Source: Opitutaceae bacterium
GTDB taxonomy: Bacteria; Verrucomicrobiota; Verrucomicrobiia; Opitutales; Opitutaceae
Direction: 5' to 3'
Length of the DNA: 64,000 nucleotides
NCBI GenBank assembly: GCA_030693515.1
Contig: JAUYAK010000018.1
Coordinates: forward strand, 44,314-108,313
In this document: positions 46,201 through 53,152 of the stretch, in pieces
Numbering within the stretch: position 1 is the first letter of the stretch
How the letters are laid out: every line of letters starts with the position of its first letter
Notes under the pieces: model-generated
What the model saw: only the letters and a program-made list of their open reading frames with translations
The model's database searches: none
What the model was told of the DNA's origin: nothing
Translations under genes and position numbers: made by a program

Positions 46201-46701
46201 GTTGTAGGTGTCGAGGGGGACGTTGGTCTCGAAGAAGTCGTGTGTGTTGTTCGAGCGGCTGAGCCCGCGGGTGCGGCTGCCGTAGGCGGAGGAGAAGACG
46301 CCGTTGGTGTTGGGGTCGGTGCCGGGCGAGAAATTTTCGTCGTTCGACTCGATGTTCATCGAGTAGCGCAGCGCCTCGTCGAGCGTGAGCGCGCCGATGT
46401 CTTCGAGGAACTCCGAGGTCATCACGTCGATCTGCGAGGCCACGTCGCGCAGCTCGCTCTTGAGGCGCGTGCCGCCGAGCGTGCTGGTGGCGGCGTAGCC
46501 GGTGTCGGAACTGGCATTGACCGAAAACGGGCTGAGGACGATGGCCTCCTCCTTGGTCGTCGCGCCGTGAGTGGATGCCGGTGCGGAGGGTGCGATTTGG
46601 GCGGAAAGGCCGCCGCCGGCTATCGCCGCGACGATGAGCAGGCCGGTGAACGCACGGGCGGAGGAGCGGAGGCAACGGGGGTAGGGGATGGGGTAGGTCA
46701 T
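43237..46701 (-). CDS. TonB-dependent receptor, LSPF type (receptor I)
   Basis: 1154 residues from the ATG at 46699-46701; the frame extends upstream into the next gene but only this Met begins a signal peptide (1-35, ending GGLSAQ). Candidate TonB box IVLSPFSVNASSDTGY (54-69), then STLGGTRLKSELRDVASQI, MTSEFLEDIGALTLDEAL and plug with LVSGSNAILFGAGFAGGTND. Barrel ends in VFLLTNSFDF. It is the largest receptor in the window. Its gene follows the sulfatase at 46865 by 163 bp in the same direction and ends facing the AraC gene. Ligand unknown. Confidence 0.93.
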   Translation of the reverse strand: MTYPIPYPRCLRSSARAFTGLLIVAAIAGGGLSAQIAPSAPASTHGATTKEEAIVLSPFSVNASSDTGYAATSTLGGTRLKSELRDVASQIDVMTSEFLEDIGALTLDEALRYSMNIESNDENFSPGTDPNTNGVFSSAYGSRTRGLSRSNNTHDFFETNVPLDTYNTGKRFTLVSGSNAILFGAGFAGGTNDVAFDRPDLRKFSGNTTIRADSNGSLRASLNLSQPLIRNLLGLRVAGLRADERDYREGVGSKTERLYTSLMIQPTKRIAVRGWLEKYESRQRNAANTLVADRVSPWLATATRPYFNNAGLTPASTAAQFNAAFNAQGAEFAGAAERFNNVASAGTIVFNLDGTQPTAIRNWTNTVTSRRPLDGTQDPSIVDPAIYPLDRSVVSNAMQRRWRASIHGLVFEVNPWRDVYIEGGYNREVFDTRSLSFLSGNNTDLRVELNRFLPDGVTPNPNLGKYYVEDDITGSMWRNHRTERRLQVAFAQDLEKRGGFWRWLGSHQGAVMYTGGVNMRVQQNNNNTRIISDNTFDGITYPAGTNAANDITRNTRRLRARFYLDTPQNNSGRGQFELQAPFNLWDAETRVIGKDSAGRDVVINSGMSNPYGAQVMTSNGKKKEDAVQYGVQSSFLQGRLNLTFGERFSDASFAPWVGQGGANSRLARRYNAATGTYEEPVRRGAAIVFPSNGQAVGNAGFEPWDAMLSRGGEFDSLEAATKYSVTSRLKGVVLHPLGRNGIPSLHYTESSSAFVADFTRKSPTGAEAQLDDGTTREYGISLRLLENKFVLRVNAYESVYLGVSGGAIAVPNPAAVGGNSGMDRADIRWTSIHIEKSVQNYNLLKSGGRYESAATGAPVLGGTTNGIDAASPIRYLQDDVLSWPSEGAAGTAFSLKYNNSSDRIAKGIEYRLIANPTRGWSVSASLAKNNTRSARIAADWFGVIGYRLKDWLAAANDTAAPQRAGGSGPTQLHFNAATNTNETLLAYIRSASLGWAFLRESEGQANNQEVEWRGNFTSSYRIQSGLLKGFRFGGSLRYRGDRILGYRDKTVTTAALAQDPILGTPGLFPAGSSITIADVQKPIMGGATWNTDAVLGYSAPLFKKRIRWNVSLNVRNVLNDDKLIAQSGLSTAGAPVVFQYPEPRVFLLTNSFDF

Positions 46702-46864
46702 GGCATAGGGTGAGGAAGGGAAGAGCGCGTGATAGTCCACGTTTTTTTTGGGCATGGCCCGGCCCGATTCGCCAAGGAAGTCCGATTGGCCGCAGAGGCG
46801 AAGATGGTTGGCGTGTGGACCCGTGATTGCGCGGCGTGATGCGGTGGCGCCAGCGGGGGAAAAC

Positions 46865-48373
46865 TTATTTGGCGGACTTCTTTTTTCCCGCGGCCGAGGA
46901 GCGGAGATTGTAGGGCGAGCTGGCGGGTGGGGCGCGGTCGGGCGCGGCCTGCTGAGGCAGGCCGCGCCCGAGACGCGCTTTGATGGCGGCGAGCGCGGGG
47001 TCGGCCGCGCGGTTCGTGAATTCGCGGGGATCGGATGCGTGGTCGTAGAGCTCCTCGAAGCCGTCGCCGTAGCGGATGAACCGATAGCGGGAGTCGGAGA
47101 CCGCATGAGAGGGAATCGGCTCTGAGCCGAACTGGAAGGAGGTGAGCGAGAGGGGCGCGCGCGGGGTGGCGGGATTTTTCACCTGCGGAGCGAGGGAGGT
47201 GCCGTCGCAATGGGCGGGCACGGGCAGGCCGGCGAGTTCGCAGAGAGTCGGGTAAAGGTCGGTGAGGGTCGCGGGCTGGATCGTCCGCTGGCCATCGCGG
47301 CTGACGCCGGGTGCATGAATGAAGAGCGGCACGCGCGTGGTCTGCGTCCAGAGCGCGAACTTCTCCCAGTTTTCCTTTTCGCCGATGTGAAATCCGTGGT
47401 CGCTCCAGAGCACGACGATCGTGTTGGTCTTCAGCGGTGACGCGTCGAGCGCATCGAGCAGACGGCCGAGCTGGTGATCGACGTAGCTGATACTCGCGAG
47501 GTAGCCCTGCATGAACTTCTCCCACTGTTGGTTTTCGACCACCCATTTGTGCCAACGGCGGCGGCCGTGATCATGGGCGTCGGCGAGATCGTCGGGCTGC
47601 GTGAGGGGCAGCTTCACTTCGGCCAGTGGGTGGAGGTCGAACCACTTTTGAGGAACCTCAAAGGGGATGTGCGGGCGAAAAAGGCCGACCGCCAGGAAGA
47701 GAGGCTTGGCGTGCGTCGCGCGGAGCTGGGCGGCGGCCCAGTCGACGATCTTGTGATCTCCCGTGTCCTCGTCGGTGCCGGGGAGCGCCGCGGCCCCGAA
47801 GAGATTGTGGCTGAGCGGGCGTCCGGGCGTGAGGCCGGCCTCGGCGTCGGACTCGAATTTCGCGCGCACCCAATCTTGGGAAATCGGGTCGAGCGGATCA
47901 CCGCGGTAGTCGTCCCACGCGGCGGGATCATTCTGCGAATCGCCGGGCGTCCATTGCAACGCGTGGAAAAGTTTCCCGGCGCCGACGGCGCGGTAGCCGT
48001 GGTTGCGGAAGTGCTGCGAGATGACGACGGCGTCCTTAAGCACGGGCGATTCCTCGCGCCAGCGCGGGCCATGGGCGCCGAAGAGATTGCGATAAATGCC
48101 CGAGGTCGCGGGATGCACGCCGGTCATGACGGCGACACGCGAGGGATGGCAGGCCGGCGCGGCGCAATGCGCGTTGGCGAAGTTGACGGAGCGCAGCGCG
48201 AGCCGCTCAAAGTTGGGCGTCTTCACGCCGGGGTGGTTCTGCAACGGCGAGATGTAGTCGTTCAAGTCGTCGACGGCGATGAAGAGGATGTTGGGTTTGG
48301 TGCCGCGGGCGGATTCAGCAGCCAACCCGTGGCCGCAGAGTGAAAGGAAGAGAAGCGGGAGGAGGCGATGCAT
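46865..48373 (-). CDS. Sulfatase (S1 family, iduronate-2-sulfatase-like), exported
   Basis: 502 residues from the ATG at 48371-48373, with a signal peptide (1-19). Motifs: NILFIAVDDLNDYISPLQNH, formylglycine motif CHPSRVAVMTG with Cys75 in the canonical C-x-P-S-R form, VVLWSDHGFHIGEKENWEKF and the C-terminal HAVSDSRYRFIRYGDGFEELYDH. The DDLNDY and DHGFHIGEK blocks are typical of iduronate-2-sulfatase-like enzymes of marine and soil degraders. The C-terminus is basic (SSAAGKKKSAK). It is 163 bp upstream of receptor I and 74 bp downstream of the PVC haem-binding protein. It is the only one of the four sulfatases here with the standard CxPSR core. Confidence 0.93.
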   Translation of the reverse strand: MHRLLPLLFLSLCGHGLAAESARGTKPNILFIAVDDLNDYISPLQNHPGVKTPNFERLALRSVNFANAHCAAPACHPSRVAVMTGVHPATSGIYRNLFGAHGPRWREESPVLKDAVVISQHFRNHGYRAVGAGKLFHALQWTPGDSQNDPAAWDDYRGDPLDPISQDWVRAKFESDAEAGLTPGRPLSHNLFGAAALPGTDEDTGDHKIVDWAAAQLRATHAKPLFLAVGLFRPHIPFEVPQKWFDLHPLAEVKLPLTQPDDLADAHDHGRRRWHKWVVENQQWEKFMQGYLASISYVDHQLGRLLDALDASPLKTNTIVVLWSDHGFHIGEKENWEKFALWTQTTRVPLFIHAPGVSRDGQRTIQPATLTDLYPTLCELAGLPVPAHCDGTSLAPQVKNPATPRAPLSLTSFQFGSEPIPSHAVSDSRYRFIRYGDGFEELYDHASDPREFTNRAADPALAAIKARLGRGLPQQAAPDRAPPASSPYNLRSSAAGKKKSAK

Positions 48374-48447
48374 GGGCGGATGGCCGGGCGATGAAGCGGG
48401 CAGATGGAATCCGGTGGAAGCGAATTTCTGGGGGAGAAGCTGCGGTG

Positions 48448-51444
48448 CTAGTGAGGCAGGGGCACTTGGGTGGCGCTCATCAAGTAGGCGATGAGGTCGC
48501 GGACTTGATGCTCGGCGAGCGCGCTGAGCAGGCCCTCGGGCATCATGCTGATCGGGAGCTGCTCGTGCTTCGTGAGGCTGGCGCGTTCGATGATCGTCTC
48601 CTGGTCGGCTGATTTCAGGGTGAACGTGCGATCGGATGCGGTGGTGATGAGGCCGTTGAGAATCCGGCCGTCGCGGAGGTGGACGACGTGCATGACTTGG
48701 TCGGCAGCCACGACGGCACTGGGATCGGCGATGTTCTCGATGAGGTAGCCGAGGTCGTGGCGTCCGCTGCCGGTGAGATCGGGCCCGAGGGTGCCGCCTT
48801 CCCCGTAGAGCTTGTGGCACGACGCGCAGACTTGGTTGAAGACCACCCGCCCGAGCTGCAGATCGCCGGTGCGAAGGTAGCCGGGGGTCAGTTTCGCCTT
48901 GAGGGCGGCGATGAGGGCGAGCTTGTCGGCGGTGGACTCGCGTGTTGCGCCCCAGACGTCGGCGAGTTTTTGGGTCAACGCGGGATCGTTGAAGCTGCGG
49001 ATTTGCCGCGCGAGGGCGGGCGTGAGATCGCTTCGGGGAATGGCGGCCCGGGCGGAGGAGGAGCCGAGCCGATCCAGCAGCACGGCGGCAAACGTCGGCC
49101 GGGAGGCGAGGACCGCGAGGGCGGCGGGGCGCTCATGCGTGGGCAGATTCGGATAACGCGCGACGATCCGATCGGCGGCGGCGGAGTCGGCGAAAAGTCC
49201 CAGGCCGCGAATCGCTTCGAGGCTGAGGGCAGGGACCGCGATGAGGGATTCGCAGACGCGGCGGAGGTCCGGAGCCTGGCGCTCGCTGAGCGTGCGGAGC
49301 GCGGCGCGGCGGTGCTCGGGGGCGGCCTTGGAGTCGAGCGCGATGGCGCGGACTTCGTCGAGCGCGCGGCCGCTGCCGAAGAGCACCGCGAGATCGCGGA
49401 GCGTTTTTGCGCCGGGCTCATCCAGCGTGGCTTGGACGCGGGCGACGAAGGCGTCCCACCCGGCGGGCTTGCGCGCGCGGCTCCAACCTTTGAGGGCGTC
49501 GCCCAGGCCGCGCAGGAGGTCAGCTGAGAATTCGTCCGAGGCTGAAGCGAGCAGGGTGTTGAGCGGCGCCGGATCCCGTTCGAGATCTTCGCTCACGCGA
49601 CGCGCGATGAACTGGCGGACGAGCGGAATGCGGCAGGCGGGGAAGAGGCGCGCCAAGTCCGCCGGCGGGAGTTCGCGCAGGCCGAACCAATACATGAGCG
49701 GCAGATTGTGATCGGTGGCGTCCTCGGCGTGGGCGAGGAGCAGCCGCGCGAGCACGAGGCGGTCGGCGGGCGGGAGCGAGGGCAACGTGGAGGCGCGGGC
49801 GAGGCGGAGGAAGGGTGTCGCGGTGTTGGCGGCGGTCGCAGGCGTGAAGGGCACGGCCCAGCGCTGGAGGTATTCGTCGGCACTGGAACGGAGGGCGGAC
49901 ATCACGGGCGCGAGCGCGGCAGCGGGATCGGGGGCGAAGGCGGCGATGTGTTGGAGTGTCCACCACGCGTTGAGTTTTTTGGCGGCCGTGGGGGCGGCGT
50001 GGAATTGCGCGATCAGCGGCGCGGTAAGCGCGGGCAGGCCGCCGTTTTTGCGCGCGCGCTCGCGGAGTTCCCAGCGGGCCATGCGCACGAGCCACGCGTT
50101 GTCGTAGGATTGGAGAGCGGCGAGCTGGGCGTCGCTGAGTTGGGTGAGGTCGGATTCGTTCGGGCGAACCGCGTCGCCGTAGGTGATCTTGTAGATGCGG
50201 CCCGACTCGCGGTGGACGCCGTCGTTTTCGTGGCATTCGCCGATGTCGCTCCAGTCGAGGATATACACGCCGCCGTCGGGGCCGGCCTGGATTTCCACGG
50301 CGCGAAACCACGGGTCATCCATACGCATGAAATCGGGCTCGTGTTTGCCCACGTAGCCACTGCCGGCGCGTTCGAGGCGATCGACGTTCACGCGGCGACC
50401 ATGGATGTTGGTGGTGAAAACTTTCCCACGATATGCCGGCGGAAAGTTGGGGCCCTGGTAAATCATCAGGCCGACGTGCGCGTGTCCGCCGCCGAAACTG
50501 GAGGTAGAGGGTGTGACGCCGATTTTCTTCGTGTCGCTCCACGCTTCGCCGGTGTCCCAGTGGTAGTGGTCAGCGTGCTGGTCGATCAGGCCGTAGATGT
50601 GCGGGTATGCATCCTCGCCGCTCATGCGCTTGAAGTGCGCGCCCTGGATGCCGTGCCAGAGATGGCCGATGACGGTGTTGATGAAGAAGAGTTCGCCGTG
50701 CTCGTTCCAATCCGAGCCCCACGGGTTGGTCGTGCCGTGGCACCAGGTCTCGAATACGCGGCGCGTCGGGTGATAGCGCCAGAGGCCGCCCGAGAGGGGC
50801 TGGCGTTTTTCGCGCGGCGTGCCCGGCACATCCACCCAGCTCGTGCTGCTGATGCCGCTGCGGCCGTAGAGCCAGCCGTCGGGGCCCCACTTGAGACCGT
50901 TGGCAAACGTGTGACGGCTCGCGGCAGTCGTGCTGAAGCCATCCAGCAGAATCTGCGGCGGGCCACTGGGCTGGTCGCCCTCCATCGGAATGAACAGGAG
51001 GTGCGGCGGACACACCGCATACACGCCGCCGAAGCCGCGCTCGATGCTGGTGAGCATCTGGAGGTCGTCGGCGAAGACGGTGCGCTTGTCGAAGCGACCG
51101 TCGTTATCCGTGTCCTCGAAAATGAGGATGCGGTCGCGGAGCTTCAGGTCGTAGCGCTCCTTGCTGTCGGAGTAAGTAAAGTTTTCCGCGATCCAGAGGC
51201 GACCGCGCTCATCCCAGCACATGGCGATGGGGTTCTGCACATCGGGCTCGGCGGCGAAGAGCGTGGCCTTGAAACCCGGCGGCAGGTGCATGCCCGCCAG
51301 CGCGGCCTGCGGTGAGGTGAGCGAGTGGCCGGTGATGTCCTGGTTGTTAGTCGGCGTCGGGAACGCGGCGTGGGCGCTTGAGAGCAGGCAGGCTAGACTG
51401 AGACCGAGCGCGATAGCGGGGGGCAAACGAAAGCAAAACGACAT
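48448..51444 (-). CDS. PVC-type haem-binding protein: membrane-bound dehydrogenase propeller, HEAT-like region and cytochrome c
   Basis: 998 residues from the ATG at 51442-51444, with a signal peptide (1-27). Residues about 50-440 form a sorbosone/glucose-dehydrogenase-like beta-propeller (LPPGFKATLFAAEPDVQNP, RLWIAENFTYSDS, ILIFEDTDNDGRFDKRTVF, GPDGWLYGRSGIS). A helical HEAT-like region follows to about 850. The C-terminal haem domain has CASCHKLYGEGG (haem motif 873-877), GPDLTGSGRHDLGYLIENI and a probable Met ligand near 967. This matches the TIGR02604 plus TIGR02603 arrangement common in Planctomycetes and Verrucomicrobia. Role inferred: periplasmic sugar oxidation with electrons leaving through the haem. 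Compare the protein at 53153, which has the same propeller but no haem site. Confidence 0.9.
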   Translation of the reverse strand: MSFCFRLPPAIALGLSLACLLSSAHAAFPTPTNNQDITGHSLTSPQAALAGMHLPPGFKATLFAAEPDVQNPIAMCWDERGRLWIAENFTYSDSKERYDLKLRDRILIFEDTDNDGRFDKRTVFADDLQMLTSIERGFGGVYAVCPPHLLFIPMEGDQPSGPPQILLDGFSTTAASRHTFANGLKWGPDGWLYGRSGISSTSWVDVPGTPREKRQPLSGGLWRYHPTRRVFETWCHGTTNPWGSDWNEHGELFFINTVIGHLWHGIQGAHFKRMSGEDAYPHIYGLIDQHADHYHWDTGEAWSDTKKIGVTPSTSSFGGGHAHVGLMIYQGPNFPPAYRGKVFTTNIHGRRVNVDRLERAGSGYVGKHEPDFMRMDDPWFRAVEIQAGPDGGVYILDWSDIGECHENDGVHRESGRIYKITYGDAVRPNESDLTQLSDAQLAALQSYDNAWLVRMARWELRERARKNGGLPALTAPLIAQFHAAPTAAKKLNAWWTLQHIAAFAPDPAAALAPVMSALRSSADEYLQRWAVPFTPATAANTATPFLRLARASTLPSLPPADRLVLARLLLAHAEDATDHNLPLMYWFGLRELPPADLARLFPACRIPLVRQFIARRVSEDLERDPAPLNTLLASASDEFSADLLRGLGDALKGWSRARKPAGWDAFVARVQATLDEPGAKTLRDLAVLFGSGRALDEVRAIALDSKAAPEHRRAALRTLSERQAPDLRRVCESLIAVPALSLEAIRGLGLFADSAAADRIVARYPNLPTHERPAALAVLASRPTFAAVLLDRLGSSSARAAIPRSDLTPALARQIRSFNDPALTQKLADVWGATRESTADKLALIAALKAKLTPGYLRTGDLQLGRVVFNQVCASCHKLYGEGGTLGPDLTGSGRHDLGYLIENIADPSAVVAADQVMHVVHLRDGRILNGLITTASDRTFTLKSADQETIIERASLTKHEQLPISMMPEGLLSALAEHQVRDLIAYLMSATQVPLPH

Positions 51445-51563
51445 GGGGAAAATGTGGCCGACTCCGCACCGAGGCGAAGGGGTAAGTTCAGCGGAGGGCC
51501 GGGCATGGCCCGCGGGTATTTCGGGCGGCTCCTCTGCCCGTGAAAGCGCGGTGGTTTGGAACC

Positions 51564-51959
51564 TTATTTCCAAACGAGAACTTTAAGGCCTTTGACGCGC
51601 TTAAATTCTCCGGCGTTGGCGGTGACGAGAGTGGCTCCGAGGCTGCGGGCTTGGGCCGCAATGAGGAGGTCGAGCGGGCCGATTGTCGTGCCGGCGGCCT
51701 CCAGCGTCGCCCGGATGTCGGCGTAGTGGGGGGCGGCATCGTGCGTAAACTCTGCGAGCCAAAAGAAACTCAAGAACGCTTCGAGGCGCTTGGCTTGATG
51801 GGGATGGGTCGCGAGGTTCTTTTTCACGCCGGTCCACAGTTCGGCCGCGACGATGACCGGGATGCCTGTGACGGACGGGTCGGGCAGTCGGGCGAGGCCA
51901 GTCTGGTTGCGCAGCACGGGGATGCAGGCGCTGGCATCGAGAAGGCAGGCGGGCTTCAC
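51564..51959 (-). CDS. vapC: VapC-type PIN-domain ribonuclease toxin
   Basis: 131 residues. PIN-domain acidic residues are Asp8 (ACLLDASACI), Glu40 (IVAAELWTGVKK) and Asp97 (IGPLDLLIAAQA), with the C-terminal VTANAGEFKRVKGL block typical of VapC. These should coordinate Mg2+ for RNA cleavage; known VapC toxins cut tRNA or rRNA. It starts 6 bp after the antitoxin gene and must be co-transcribed with it. It is unrelated to the sugar genes around it and is a likely mobile addition. The only gap with the propeller gene downstream is 119 bp with no visible gene. Confidence 0.9.
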   Translation of the reverse strand: MKPACLLDASACIPVLRNQTGLARLPDPSVTGIPVIVAAELWTGVKKNLATHPHQAKRLEAFLSFFWLAEFTHDAAPHYADIRATLEAAGTTIGPLDLLIAAQARSLGATLVTANAGEFKRVKGLKVLVWK

Positions 51960-51965
51960 GGCGCG

Positions 51966-52220
51966 TCAGAAGGAGGGAATCGGCCGCTCGTGCTGAGTGG
52001 GCCGGGGCGGCGGCAACGGAAAGTCCGCGGCGTCGGGAAATTTCTCCGCGAGGTGACGGGCAATCTCAGTGAAGGATCGGAATTTCGGAGTGGGCACCGG
52101 CCGGAGCAGGACGTCATCCCCCTGTTTCTCGATCCGGACTTCAGTCCCTTTGAAGCGGAAGGCCCGGGGCAGGCGAACGGCCTGACTGCCCCCATGCTGG
52201 AAGATTTTGGCGGTGGTCAT
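51966..52220 (-). CDS. vapB: VapB-type AbrB/MazE-fold antitoxin
   Basis: 84 residues. The N-terminal swapped-hairpin AbrB-like domain is visible as [20 protein letters not shown] followed by [15 protein letters not shown]. The C-terminal part (from about 48) is the flexible toxin-binding tail, with [12 protein letters not shown]. It should neutralise VapC and repress its own promoter. The start codon lies inside a perfect palindrome (52218-52240), a strong candidate autoregulatory operator. Order antitoxin then toxin with a 6-bp gap is standard for vapBC. Confidence 0.9.
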   Translation of the reverse strand: MTTAKIFQHGGSQAVRLPRAFRFKGTEVRIEKQGDDVLLRPVPTPKFRSFTEIARHLAEKFPDAADFPLPPPRPTQHERPIPSF

Positions 52221-52240
52221 AGCTACATTTGGTAGCTATG
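52218..52240. promoter_or_regulatory. Perfect palindrome covering the vapB start, candidate VapBC operator
   Basis: Arms CATAGCTAC (52218-52226) and GTAGCTATG (52232-52240) around ATTTG. The vapB start codon is the first three bases of the left arm read on the minus strand. AbrB-type antitoxins bind such palindromes; the position implies a very short or absent leader in the mRNA. Confidence 0.65.
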
Positions 52241-52326
52241 TGGGCGACCGGTCAAGCAGGGAGCCGGGCGTGGCAGGACTCGTGGATTAGGAGCGAATCG
52301 GCGGGTTCGTCAGGCCCGCCCCCGCG

Positions 52327-53076
52327 TCAGGGCAGCGTCTTCAAGTAGAGATTCTTGAACTCGATTGTCATCGGCGGGCCGACGTGGAGCTGGAGGGCGA
52401 TGACGCCGGACTTGGCGATGGCGGCGTCGGTCTCGGTGACATCGGCGGTGACGACGCCGTTGACGGTGTGGCGGAGGTGGTTGCCGTGGGCGGTGATGAC
52501 CATCTCGTTCCATTCGCCGAGCTTGTAGGCGGCGGCGATCGCGGCCGTGGGCGTGGCGCCGGGGAGCTTCTCGACCTCAGTCTTCTTTTTCTTCGCGCCG
52601 GCCTTCTTGGCGTCGTCCACCATGGTTGTGGCGCCGATGCGGATTTTTTCACCGGCCGTCATGAGGATGCCGCGGCCTTTTTCCTCGTAGAGCATGCCGG
52701 TATACCGGAACGGGGAATCGATATCGGCCTGGTAGCCGCCGACGACGAAGGTCGCGGCGTCGAGCACCTTGCTGCGGTATTGCACGCCGGAGTTGGCGCG
52801 GTTGTCGGGGTTTTGCGCGGTGAGGCGGAACATGAGGCGCAGCTCGAAATTCTCCGGCTGGCCGCCGGTGTAGACGAGAAACGTGTTCGCCTTGATGCCT
52901 TTTTCGGCGGTGGTCTGGCCGGTGAGGGCGCCGTCGCGGACGGACCAGACTTCCTTGTTGCCGTCCCAGCCGGCGAGGGTCTTGCCGTCGAAGATCGACT
53001 TGAAGCCGGCGGGAGCGGCGGCGTGGGTGAGGTGGGCGAAGGCGAGGAGGGTGGCGGTGAGTATGAGGTTTTTCAT
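52327..53076 (-). CDS. DUF1080 (3-keto-disaccharide hydrolase family) protein, exported
   Basis: 249 residues with a signal peptide (1-19, ending HA). DUF1080 jelly roll from FKSIFDGKTLAGWDGNKEVW (about 25-44), then VRDGALTGQTTAEKGIKANT, FELRLMFRL, GVQYRSKVLDAATFVVGGYQ and IEFKNLYLKTLP at the end. A Lys-rich loop (AGAKKKKTEVEK) interrupts the domain near 160. It is different from the DUF1080 protein at 18886 and belongs to the fuller, common type. It is the most distal gene of the run from the cupin at 62066, placed 76 bp after the large fusion gene. With the oxidoreductase and TIM-barrel genes it fits hydrolysis of 3-keto-glycosides, an inference from gene content. Confidence 0.93.
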   Translation of the reverse strand: MKNLILTATLLAFAHLTHAAAPAGFKSIFDGKTLAGWDGNKEVWSVRDGALTGQTTAEKGIKANTFLVYTGGQPENFELRLMFRLTAQNPDNRANSGVQYRSKVLDAATFVVGGYQADIDSPFRYTGMLYEEKGRGILMTAGEKIRIGATTMVDDAKKAGAKKKKTEVEKLPGATPTAAIAAAYKLGEWNEMVITAHGNHLRHTVNGVVTADVTETDAAIAKSGVIALQLHVGPPMTIEFKNLYLKTLP

Positions 53077-53152
53077 GGAGGAGAGACGATGCGGGTGAAG
53101 ACGGGGAGACGGACAGACAGGGAGAGGAGGAGAAAAAACAAACAGGCAGAGG

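Noticed and set aside
46740..46860. Shared TGCGGCCAAT sequence upstream of receptors H and I
   Set aside because: The 10-mer occurs in opposite orientation relative to the two genes and nothing around it is conserved, so chance is the simplest explanation.
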